Shown in pieces: positions 1 to 4,873 of a stretch of DNA of 19,446 nucleotides. Location: contig JAZLLT010000099.1 in NCBI GenBank assembly GCA_045598325.1, forward strand, positions 1 to 19,446, in the 5' to 3' direction. A program made the translations under genes and the position numbers. Numbering within the stretch: position 1 is the first letter of the stretch; every line of letters starts with the position of its first letter. This DNA comes from RUG14130 sp045598325. GTDB lineage: Bacteria; Bacillota; Clostridia; Christensenellales; Aristaeellaceae. The notes under the pieces were generated by a model, which ran no database searches, was not told the DNA's origin, and was given only the letters and a program-made list of their open reading frames with translations.

Positions 1-747
1 CTTGCCGCAGGAGGTCACGAAATCGTGATCCCAGTCGTAGGTGTTGATCTCATACTGGAAGCGGCCGTAGGCGAAGCGCCTCATCGCAAGGAAGCCCGCG
101 TTCCAGCCCGCCACGAACGTGCCCGGCACGTGCTCGCACTCGATGCATTCGAGCAGCTTGCACCGTAAATCGTCGGTGGAATCCCAGAAGATCTTTTCGG
201 GGATGCAGTCGTACATGGCTTTGTACCCCGCGTCGTTGGGGTGCCAGCCGTCGTGGAAGAGGTTTTCTTTGAAGTGACCGCTTCCGTCATCGAGGGCAGG
301 GAGCCAGTCGAAGACGGGAAGATCCCAACTGTTCATTTGGGCGCGGGTGTCCTTCAGGATCTCATAGTGCAGGGGCGTATAGTCGTTGTTGGGGTAGACA
401 CCGCCGAGGACGGGCGCGATGCCCGCTTTGCGCAGGGCCTTCACGACGGCACGGAGATTGCTGAGGAACACGCCCTGGATCACGCGGGCGGAGGCTTCAT
501 CCTGTGTGCGGGAGAGGCCTTCGTTGGCGATGCCGAGACCCACGATGCAGATATCGGGATGGTGATTGATCACATCCCGCTCGAGGCGCAGAAGGATGTC
601 CGCGGTGTTCTGCCCGCCGATGGAGCAGTTGGAAACGGTATGCCCTTCCGCCCGCAGGCGCTCCGTGAGCAATGTGCTCCAGCCGCGGTCATTGGTCGCG
701 CCGCTCCCGACGCAGACACTGGAACCGATGAAAATGATGGTGGACAT
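1..747 (-). CDS. SGNH/GDSL-family hydrolase (esterase), 3' end beyond window
   Basis: Reads on the minus strand from ATG at 747 and stays open through position 1, so 249 codons are visible and the C-terminus is missing. The protein starts MSTIIFIGSS, with a block I motif G-x-S-x-x-x-G around residues 8-14 (Ser10 the likely nucleophile; the usual GDS is GSS here). A GGQNT block follows, then GLGIANEG in the place of the GxND block, and HDGWHPNDAGY supplying the catalytic Asp and His. No signal peptide is seen, so it is probably cytoplasmic. Families of this fold remove acetyl or acyl groups from carbohydrates. With a PL11 lyase about 6 kb away, a rhamnogalacturonan or carbohydrate acetylesterase is plausible, but the substrate cannot be read from the sequence. 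The ATG is preceded by GGGAGG at a suitable distance. Confidence 0.85.
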   Translation of the reverse strand, partial: MSTIIFIGSSVCVGSGATNDRGWSTLLTERLRAEGHTVSNCSIGGQNTADILLRLERDVINHHPDICIVGLGIANEGLSRTQDEASARVIQGVFLSNLRAVVKALRKAGIAPVLGGVYPNNDYTPLHYEILKDTRAQMNSWDLPVFDWLPALDDGSGHFKENLFHDGWHPNDAGYKAMYDCIPEKIFWDSTDDLRCKLLECIECEHVPGTFVAGWNAGFLAMRRFAYGRFQYEINTYDWDHDFVTSCGK

Positions 748-778
748 AGTGTACCTCCCGGTGGTAATCGTTGGGAAA

Positions 779-882
779 CCTCATCTGCGCCTGCGGGCGC
801 ACCTTCCCCAAAGGGGAAGGCAAGAGTGAGCCCACCTTGGCTTCTCCTCCGGGGAAGCTGTCGGCGATGCTGACTGATGAGG
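779..882. repeat. 104-bp palindromic dispersed repeat, copy 1
   Basis: Bounded by the terminal inverted repeat CCTCATC / GATGAGG (779-785 and 876-882). Inside are smaller hairpins: CTTCCCCAAAGGGGAAG near 804-820, and GCGCCTGCGGGCGC near the left end. A second element of exactly the same length and hairpin plan lies at 10267-10370, and a third begins at the right edge of the window. It sits between the SGNH gene and the small ORF and has no coding potential of its own. It looks like a non-autonomous REP/MITE-like repeat. Confidence 0.75.
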
Positions 883-902
883 TTGTTCCTTTATTGCCCT
901 TA

Positions 903-1103
903 TTATATCACAACCCCCAAAAACAAGAAAGGTCCGAATGCTTGCATTTGTTCGCGCACATCGGACTTTCTTTTGCGGTTGTAGACCTTTTTGCTTTCCA
1001 CGCGGCGGGTAACGGGGGAGAAACTCCACGCTTCACGCTGCGCGCGGTCCAGTTCTGTTCTCTGCTTCTTGCTCATTTTCTCGCGCGGTACGAGTCCCTT
1101 CAT
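903..1103 (-). CDS. Small conserved basic protein, copy A
   Basis: A 66-residue lysine- and arginine-rich protein starting MKGLVPREKMSKKQR and containing SPVTRRVESKKVYNRK. I chose the second ATG (1103) because GGAG lies eight bases before it; the ATG six bases upstream sits too close to that site. Small proteins of this type occur in Clostridia, but I know of no function. It is a near-identical duplicate of the N-terminal half of the ORF at 4167-4538, and both follow tRNA-Val sequence. In this copy the upstream tRNA is only a fragment and the intervening terminator hairpin has mismatches, so it may be the decaying copy. Its last 16 residues differ from copy B because the homology ends near codon 53. 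Confidence 0.65.
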   Translation of the reverse strand: MKGLVPREKMSKKQRTELDRAQREAWSFSPVTRRVESKKVYNRKRKSDVREQMQAFGPFLFLGVVI

Positions 1104-1218
1104 GTTCATCACTCCTTTTCGTCGGAAGGAAAAAAACGGACCGGTCGGAAGGCCGGCGCAGATGGGGCTTACTGGACTCGAACCAGTGACCCCCGCGATG
1201 TGAACACGATGCTCTACC
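944..1218 (-). repeat. 275-bp direct repeat, left copy (island boundary)
   Basis: This segment aligns without gaps to 4379-4653, with only about a dozen mismatches that I could count by eye. It contains the 3' part of tRNA-Val, the tRNA terminator and most of the small basic ORF. The match ends inside the tRNA D-arm region at 1218, where the sequence becomes unrelated. Together the two copies bracket the AT-richer island 1219-4378. Confidence 0.9.
1163..1218 (-). pseudogene. tRNA-Val 3' fragment (truncated)
   Basis: The last 56 bases of a tRNA-Val(CAC): anticodon arm, variable loop, T arm and 3' acceptor strand. It breaks off in the D arm at 1218 and has no 5' acceptor strand. The acceptor has also changed by one base (GGTGCTT in the intact gene reads GGGGCTT here, on the plus strand). 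It cannot make a functional tRNA. This is the usual mark of an element end at a tRNA gene. Confidence 0.9.
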
Positions 1219-1285
1219 TCAGTGTCTAGATTAACCAACTATGGACAATGTAGTACACCCTACGCCACGGAATTGGGGGATCGAA

Positions 1286-1741
1286 TTACCAATCGCACAT
1301 ATCAAATTGCTTTTCATCAAGCAATTCTTTGATAAAGACACTGATAGAGATTATTTTGCCATTTTCTGCGTCATCCTCTATCCAATATCCGCTTGATGAT
1401 TCATAGTCCTCATTCCATTCGTCAAACAATAGCGAAGCATCAAGCTTCTGTGCGTCATTGATACTCATTCCCGTAGTAATCCCATTTGGCAACCGACCAC
1501 GGTAATTTTCCCAAAATACACATTTGAAAAGCTTGCCGTTTCGTGCAAAGAACAGGCTCATGACATTCTCAACGACAAGTACATTCCAAGGATTTGGGGT
1601 GGTTTCATTCTCACTGCTCCATATCTCTTCAACAAATGGGATTCCATCCGCAGTAAGTGTTTTTTTGACTTCAGCTATATCCTGATACAAACGAATTGTA
1701 TCATTTCCAATGTAAGGGTAAATGTTCTCAGAAAACTGCAT
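1286..1741 (-). CDS. Putative immunity protein to the preceding toxin-like gene
   Basis: A 151-residue, strongly acidic protein beginning MQFSENIYPYIGND. It has no signal peptide or membrane segment. Motifs include NPWNVLVVEN, LFKCVFWENYRG, ITTGMSINDAQ and EDYESSSGYWIEDD, a pattern like immunity proteins of contact or polymorphic toxin systems. That resemblance is from memory and I cannot name a Pfam family. Its ATG overlaps the stop codon of the upstream gene (TAATG, 1739-1743), and its AGGAGG ribosome-binding site lies inside that gene's last codons, so translation is coupled. A basic upstream protein followed by an acidic one is the standard toxin-immunity order. The assignment as immunity protein is inference; the reading frame is secure. 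Confidence 0.6.
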   Translation of the reverse strand: MQFSENIYPYIGNDTIRLYQDIAEVKKTLTADGIPFVEEIWSSENETTPNPWNVLVVENVMSLFFARNGKLFKCVFWENYRGRLPNGITTGMSINDAQKLDASLLFDEWNEDYESSSGYWIEDDAENGKIISISVFIKELLDEKQFDMCDW

Positions 1742-2127
1742 TATGGATACCTCCTGAAAAATATCGTAGCTTTCTCATGCCCGTCAGTTTTGTACTGTTT
1801 AGGTGTTCTATCGATGATTTTTACAATGCCAATATCTGTTGTGCTGATTTTGACATAGGGAACATCACCATGTCTTTTGCTTCCAGGTGATACTTGAACT
1901 TGGGTTATATTTCTTTCGTTACTCGAATTGCCTACAACTATCACTTTAGCACGGGATGTACTGTGCGTTGACTTGCGAATAACAGTTTCGTATCCTCTCT
2001 TCTGAAGCATCCTATTGATATCAAGAATAGATTTATTGAGAAATCTTTCGCGATATTTTGAAATGCTTTCCTTCGTAACCCTTGCTCCAGCAGTCCCTTT
2101 GAAGAGATGACTTTCATTTTTACTCAT
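1741..2127 (-). CDS. Putative stand-alone toxin module (polymorphic-toxin C-terminal-like)
   Basis: A 128-residue basic protein. I start it at ATG 2127 (MSKNESHLFKGTAG), preceded by GGAGG; this overlaps the end of the DUF4417 gene by 8 bp. The opening SHLFKGTAGARVTKESI resembles the first residues of C-terminal toxin domains just after the linker in large polymorphic toxins. The C-terminal part SPGSKRHGDVPYVKISTTD recalls modules at the ends of Rhs or phage-borne toxins. There is no N-terminal delivery domain or signal peptide, so it is either an orphan module or acts inside the producer. RNase activity would be a guess. The overlapping downstream acidic gene fits an immunity protein. Alternative: a phage or ICE accessory protein without toxicity. 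Confidence 0.55.
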   Translation of the reverse strand: MSKNESHLFKGTAGARVTKESISKYRERFLNKSILDINRMLQKRGYETVIRKSTHSTSRAKVIVVGNSSNERNITQVQVSPGSKRHGDVPYVKISTTDIGIVKIIDRTPKQYKTDGHEKATIFFRRYP

Positions 2128-2872
2128 TCGGTTTCCTCCTCTCAAAGGCCATAGCGGTCTTGCTTTGGTAGGAAACTATTTCGATACCACGCTCCTTTAG
2201 TTGATTGAAACACTCATACTCCGCAGAACCGTACACAATGATTGTTGAGGGGTGCAAAACCTTCACCATCTCGGATAATCCGTCAACAAAGCGCTGACGA
2301 TCTGCGAGTTTTCGAGGGCTTCCTCCTGCAGTTCCTATCGAAACGATGCTGTTTCTGGGGATCCCCTCAAAACAGTAGCGATAGCTTTCAGGCGTTCCCC
2401 AACGCACATTATTGATGACGGCGATTCCCTGACGACCAAGCCAATATCCGTATAAGCGCATTCGATATGTGGCATAGATCTTGAGTGCCTCAGGAAAATC
2501 CTGATACATCGAGAAATCGGGCGTAATGACTCCGGAAAAATGCCCCAGCACCTTCAAGGCATGTTTCCAATCGTGCCATATACCTCGCGATCCATCAAAT
2601 TTGAAATCATCCATGTAGAAACACACGAAAGATTCATGATGGAAATCGTCATCGCCACGCGCTGTTCGTTTCTTGTAGACAGCCTTCGCTTCATCCCATG
2701 TGATGATGGATGAAGGAACGGTTACAGCGGTAGTCGGGCAAAACGGAATATCATATTTGCAGAAGATTGCACCTTCAGCCATATGAGCATTCCAAATGTC
2801 CTTCAAACCGGCACGGGGAACAGACAATTTGGGTGAGCCTAACACACCCGAAGTAATTTTTACTTCAGCCAT
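2120..2872 (-). CDS. DUF4417 domain protein
   Basis: A 250-residue protein. I start it at ATG 2872 (MAEVKITSG) because GCGAGG lies just upstream; an in-frame ATG at 2887 would place that site inside the gene. Residues about 90-235 match DUF4417 as I know it: SFVCFYMDDFKFDG, FSGVITPDFSMYQDFP, WLGRQGIAVINNVRWG, SIGTAGG, and TIIVYGSAEY. The family occurs in Firmicutes phages and integrative elements, and its function is unknown. The last codons overlap the toxin-like gene by 8 bp, so the three genes probably form one translation-coupled operon. A divergent promoter for a plus-strand RNA lies about 30 bp upstream of the ATG, and I see no clear minus-strand promoter. Transcription may come from the XRE-ImmA operon. 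Confidence 0.85.
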   Translation of the reverse strand: MAEVKITSGVLGSPKLSVPRAGLKDIWNAHMAEGAIFCKYDIPFCPTTAVTVPSSIITWDEAKAVYKKRTARGDDDFHHESFVCFYMDDFKFDGSRGIWHDWKHALKVLGHFSGVITPDFSMYQDFPEALKIYATYRMRLYGYWLGRQGIAVINNVRWGTPESYRYCFEGIPRNSIVSIGTAGGSPRKLADRQRFVDGLSEMVKVLHPSTIIVYGSAEYECFNQLKERGIEIVSYQSKTAMAFERRKPNE

Positions 2873-2903
2873 TGTAAAACCTCGCATTCATATCAAATTG
2901 GTA

Positions 2904-2932
2904 TTGACATCGACTGCGAAAAGCGTTAGAAT
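2904..2932 (+). promoter_or_regulatory. Near-consensus sigma-A promoter for a small plus-strand RNA
   Basis: TTGACA at 2904-2909 and TAGAAT at 2927-2932, separated by exactly 17 bases. It points away from the DUF4417 gene into a 245-bp gap that has no plus-strand gene. The expected start is about 2939-2940. Confidence 0.75.
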
Positions 2933-2938
2933 GACTAT

Positions 2939-3037
2939 AGTTGGGTGTCGTTCAGACGCTCCCGCAGTACTGGGACGGCAATTCTGGGACTGCAATACCG
3001 ATAACTGCCACGGCAATGGTAGATTATCGGTTTTTTT
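2939..3037 (+). ncRNA. Candidate small RNA of about 99 nt
   Basis: Defined by a near-consensus promoter and an intrinsic terminator about 100 bases later on the same strand, with no convincing ORF between. The predicted RNA folds into three stem-loops: GGG-TGTC / GACG-CT-CCC near 2944-2966, then GCAGT / ACTGC enclosing a 20-base loop, then the terminator stem. The sequence CTGGGAC-x-GCAAT occurs twice in tandem, and GGCAAT recurs in the terminator loop, so three similar GCAAT elements are exposed. It lies between ImmA and DUF4417, opposite their transcription, and would be antisense to any read-through leader of the DUF4417 operon. I do not recognise an Rfam family. Roles as an antisense regulator, an RNA antitoxin or a phage-type regulatory RNA are all possible. 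Confidence 0.6.
2998..3037 (+). terminator. Intrinsic terminator of the small RNA
   Basis: CCGATAA (2998-3004) pairs with TTATCGG (3024-3030). The stem continues past one bulged A with six more pairs around a six-base loop, then seven T residues (3031-3037). There is no T-tract on the other side, so it works only on the plus strand. Confidence 0.85.
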
Positions 3038-3073
3038 GATGAATCAAGTTGCATCACTCCTTTCAATTCAACA

Positions 3074-3113
3074 ATCGCGTCAGCGATGTAGTCCTATGTG
3101 CATAGCGCACATA
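3074..3113. other. Two small stem-loops downstream of ImmA
   Basis: ATCGC / GCGAT (3074-3087) and TATGTGC / GCACATA (3095-3113, five-base loop) lie just beyond the ImmA stop codon. Neither has a T-tract on either strand, so they are not typical terminators. They could be an mRNA 3'-end structure or part of a processing site between ImmA and DUF4417. Confidence 0.4.
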
Positions 3114-3117
3114 TGCC

Positions 3118-3708
3118 CTAATTCTGTACAGATTGGCGACGGCAATCGCCTTTCTTCACATCAATTCCGAACAACCTACATGTACGCAGTTCATAGTCCT
3201 TGTAGAATGCACCGCCATAACGAAGCCACTTCTGATAGTATGTCATAGCAAAGCATGCTGCGCCATAACTTGTGTCAAAGCGATTCATGATTTCACCAAT
3301 GTCACATAGACCAAGCGTATGGATGAGTACGGGAGGACACTGCGCAAACTTTGCGAAGAAATCTGCCTCAGTATCTGCAAGCTCGCTATCTTCCGTATGG
3401 TTCAATACGATATGAGCGATTTCGTGTAGGATCGTGAAATTGATCCGACCGTATGGTATTTGATCATCATCATTCACGCATATACGCCATTCTCCATCAT
3501 CAAATCCTGAAAAGCCATCAGGATAAGCCCTTATAGCAATCTGTCGCTTTGACGGTAGAAGCGCAGAATAAGGAATGACTTTGATGCCAAGATTCACAGC
3601 GATCTCGTAACCACTAATCGGCGTGCAGCAGATCGAACACGCTTCAAATAGATCGACCACCGCTTTCTTGATTTCCTCATAACGATCATTGCTCAATTTC
3701 AGTGACAT
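3118..3708 (-). CDS. ImmA/IrrE-family zinc metallopeptidase (DUF955)
   Basis: A 196-residue protein with the zinc-binding HEIAH at residues 95-99 within ILHEIAHIVLNH, and a likely third ligand Glu near 114 (ADTEADFFA). This is the classic ImmA/IrrE arrangement. Members cleave a partner XRE repressor to relieve repression in integrative elements or stress regulons. The gene starts 8 bp after the XRE gene, and its ribosome-binding site (AAGGAG) overlaps the XRE stop codon, so the two are co-expressed. The C-terminal half after the metal site (about 70 residues, including GAACFAMTYYQKWLRYGG) matches the usual family length. Cytoplasmic. Cleavage of the neighbouring repressor is the obvious hypothesis and is inference. 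Confidence 0.9.
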   Translation of the reverse strand: MSLKLSNDRYEEIKKAVVDLFEACSICCTPISGYEIAVNLGIKVIPYSALLPSKRQIAIRAYPDGFSGFDDGEWRICVNDDDQIPYGRINFTILHEIAHIVLNHTEDSELADTEADFFAKFAQCPPVLIHTLGLCDIGEIMNRFDTSYGAACFAMTYYQKWLRYGGAFYKDYELRTCRLFGIDVKKGDCRRQSVQN

Positions 3709-3716
3709 TATCCGTA

Positions 3717-4034
3717 CTACTCCTTCGCAAACAGCGCGTTGATCAGTTCATTCTTCTCTTCCGCAGTAAGAGAAGAAGCATGGCGAGCAAGGATGCGTTT
3801 GACCTGTGTGAAGTCAAAGCTCTCGTCGTGTTCCGTATCTCTTCCCAAAAGGAAATCGGATGTAGTGTGAAGTGCCGTCGCCATATCGGCAACCGTGTTC
3901 ATACGAGGCATGCGTTCCCCTTTCACGTAACGGGACATGGACGCTTCGGTTACATTGATTCGATCTGCTAATTGCCTCTGAGTCACATTGCGTTGCCGCA
4001 TCAATGACTGTAGTCTTTCTGAAAACTCGCTCAT
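3717..4034 (-). CDS. XRE-family helix-turn-helix repressor
   Basis: A 105-residue protein with an N-terminal HTH at about residues 6-62: RLQSLMRQRNVTQRQLADRI, VTEASMSRYVKGERMP, then LHTTSDFLLGRD. The remaining 40 residues form an acidic then helical tail, FTQVKRILARHASSLTAEEK, probably for dimerisation or recognition by the peptidase. It is preceded by a strong AGGAGGAGG site and a promoter containing repeat motifs (see 4057-4094), so autorepression is likely. It is paired with an ImmA-type peptidase, like the ImmR-ImmA pair of ICEBs1. Its targets probably include its own promoter and perhaps the small-RNA or DUF4417 promoters. Confidence 0.92.
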   Translation of the reverse strand: MSEFSERLQSLMRQRNVTQRQLADRINVTEASMSRYVKGERMPRMNTVADMATALHTTSDFLLGRDTEHDESFDFTQVKRILARHASSLTAEEKNELINALFAKE

Positions 4035-4056
4035 GGTGCAACCTCCTCCTGTTTGG

Positions 4057-4094
4057 CTTACCGATATTGTAGCACAAACTTACCGAATGTGCAA
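4057..4094 (-). promoter_or_regulatory. XRE-ImmA promoter with embedded operator repeats
   Basis: On the minus strand, -35 TTGCAC (4089-4094) and -10 TACAAT (4066-4071) with a 17-base spacer. Two direct copies of CTTACCGA (plus-strand reading, 4057-4064 and 4079-4086) are 22 bp apart and flank the -10. An inverted repeat GCACA / TGTGC (4072-4076 and 4088-4092) spans the spacer and -35. This is a plausible autoregulatory operator for the adjacent XRE protein. Confidence 0.75.
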
Positions 4095-4166
4095 GTTATA
4101 TTTTGGGAATTAACAATCAAGCGCTGCCCGTTGCGAGCGGCGTTCTTTTTTATACGCGCACGGGGG

Positions 4167-4538
4167 TTACGCAAACATGATTGCGTATTTCGCAAACATG
4201 TTTGCGAAATGGTGGATCCATGAATCTTCAGCTATAATAGCCTCAAGCGATGCGGGAACGGCAGAAAACGCCGAAACGCACAAGCGAATCACTATTGCCG
4301 GAACGAGCGTTGACGAGATCCCGATCATCAAACCGGGCACGCCATCACAGCGCGGACAAAAAGAAAAGCCCGGTGTTCGCATTTCTTCGCGCACATCGGA
4401 CTTTCTTTTGCGGTTGTAGACCTTTTTGCTTTCCACGCGGCGGGTAACGGGGGAGAAACTCCACGCTTCACGCTGCGCGCGGTCCAGTTCTTTTCTCTGC
4501 TTCTTGCTCATTTTCTCGCGCGGTACGAATCCCTTCAT
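4167..4538 (-). CDS. Small conserved basic protein, copy B, with extended tail
   Basis: The first 53 or so residues (MKGFVPREKMSKKQR to SDVREEM) match copy A almost exactly. Beyond the end of the 275-bp repeat the frame runs on into island sequence for about 70 residues, giving a 123-residue product. That tail (FSFCPRCDGVPGLMIG and onward) includes a hydrophobic stretch and ends in FANMFAKYAIMFA, encoded by the tandem palindromes at 4168-4209. The tail may therefore be an accidental fusion. Start chosen as in copy A, with GGAG eight bases before ATG 4538. It follows tRNA-Val and its terminator, and function is unknown. Confidence 0.55.
   Translation of the reverse strand: MKGFVPREKMSKKQRKELDRAQREAWSFSPVTRRVESKKVYNRKRKSDVREEMRTPGFSFCPRCDGVPGLMIGISSTLVPAIVIRLCVSAFSAVPASLEAIIAEDSWIHHFANMFAKYAIMFA
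4168..4209. promoter_or_regulatory. Tandem 20-22 bp palindromes (operator-like)
   Basis: Two palindromes share the half-site CGCAAACATG. The right one (4188-4209) is a perfect 22-bp inverted repeat. The left (4168-4187) is symmetric over 20 bp except for one mismatched pair. Their centres are 21 bp apart, two helical turns, which suggests co-operative protein binding on one face. A TATAAT hexamer lies at 4233-4238 on the plus strand without a good -35. The binding protein is unknown. Confidence 0.6.
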
Positions 4539-4653
4539 GTTCATCACTCCTTTTCGTCGGAAGGGAAAAAACGCGCCGGTCGAAAGACCGGCGCAAATGG
4601 TGCTTACTGGACTCGAACCAGTGACCCCCGCGATGTGAACACGATGCTCTACC
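4379..4653 (-). repeat. 275-bp direct repeat, right copy (island boundary)
   Basis: Gap-free match to 944-1218. This copy continues into an intact tRNA-Val and has a fully paired tRNA terminator, whereas the left copy has lost both. The 3435-bp spacing between copies defines one repeat plus the island. Confidence 0.9.
4564..4594 (-). terminator. Terminator of tRNA-Val
   Basis: On the minus strand, GCGCCGGTC and GACCGGCGC form a perfect 9-bp stem with a TTTC loop, followed by G and six T residues. It lies four bases past the tRNA 3' end and separates the tRNA from the small ORF. The corresponding hairpin in the left repeat (about 1130-1159) has two mismatches. Confidence 0.9.
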
Positions 4654-4670
4654 GACTGAGCCAAAGCACC
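4598..4670 (-). tRNA. tRNA-Val (anticodon CAC)
   Basis: A 73-base cloverleaf: acceptor GGTGCTT / AAGCACC, D arm GCTC / GAGC, anticodon stem TCGTG / CGCGG with loop TTCACAT (anticodon CAC, reads GUG), T arm ACTGG-TTCGAGT-CCAGT, discriminator A. CCA is not encoded. It has its own promoter and terminator. Its 3' part is duplicated at 1163-1218, marking this gene as the site where the island joined the chromosome. Confidence 0.95.
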
Positions 4671-4706
4671 ATGGGGATACCGGGCTTCCGCCCTTGGTAC
4701 CAGTAT

Positions 4707-4735
4707 ATTTTACTCGCGGGGGCACATTTTGTCAA
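4707..4735 (-). promoter_or_regulatory. Promoter of tRNA-Val
   Basis: On the minus strand, TTGACA (4730-4735), a 17-base spacer, and TAAAAT (4707-4712), about 37 bases before the mature tRNA 5' end. Confidence 0.85.
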
Positions 4736-4753
4736 GCCCTTTTTCAAATTCCG

Positions 4754-4807
4754 CCCGTTAAAACTTTTATTGCAGGATATGCGGAGTATAAATTGCATTT
4801 TAACGGG
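4754..4807. promoter_or_regulatory. 10-bp inverted repeat upstream of the aspartate kinase promoter
   Basis: CCCGTTAAAA (4754-4763) and TTTTAACGGG (4798-4807) are exact inverted copies separated by 34 bases. The right arm ends 7 bp before the -35. There is no T-tract and it lies outside the predicted transcript, so a two-site operator is more likely than a terminator. Confidence 0.45.
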
Positions 4808-4814
4808 GAATAAA

Positions 4815-4843
4815 TTGAATTGGCGGGCGATATATGGTAAAAT
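4815..4843 (+). promoter_or_regulatory. Promoter of the aspartate kinase gene
   Basis: TTGAAT (4815-4820), a 17-base spacer, and TAAAAT (4838-4843). The leader would be only about 25 bases, too short for a lysine riboswitch or T-box. Confidence 0.8.
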
Positions 4844-4873
4844 GTGTCCATAATCAACTCCCGGAGGCATAAC

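Noticed and set aside
2938..3057. A 39-codon ORF on the minus strand (MQLDSSKKPIIYHCRG) across the small-RNA region
   Set aside because: Its GGAG lies only two bases before the ATG, the composition is not protein-like, and it would run through the terminator hairpin. The plus-strand RNA explains the sequence better.
4188..4209. LexA box
   Set aside because: The Gram-positive LexA site needs GAAC and GTTC arms. Here the arms read AAAC and GTTT, and the symmetry extends well beyond a LexA site.
4177..4447. Plus-strand ORFs in the island's right end
   Set aside because: No ribosome-binding site, no recognisable motif, and they overlap the repeated small ORF on the other strand.
4844..4873. Lysine riboswitch or T-box before the aspartate kinase gene
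   Set aside because: The predicted leader between the promoter and the ATG is only about 25 bases.
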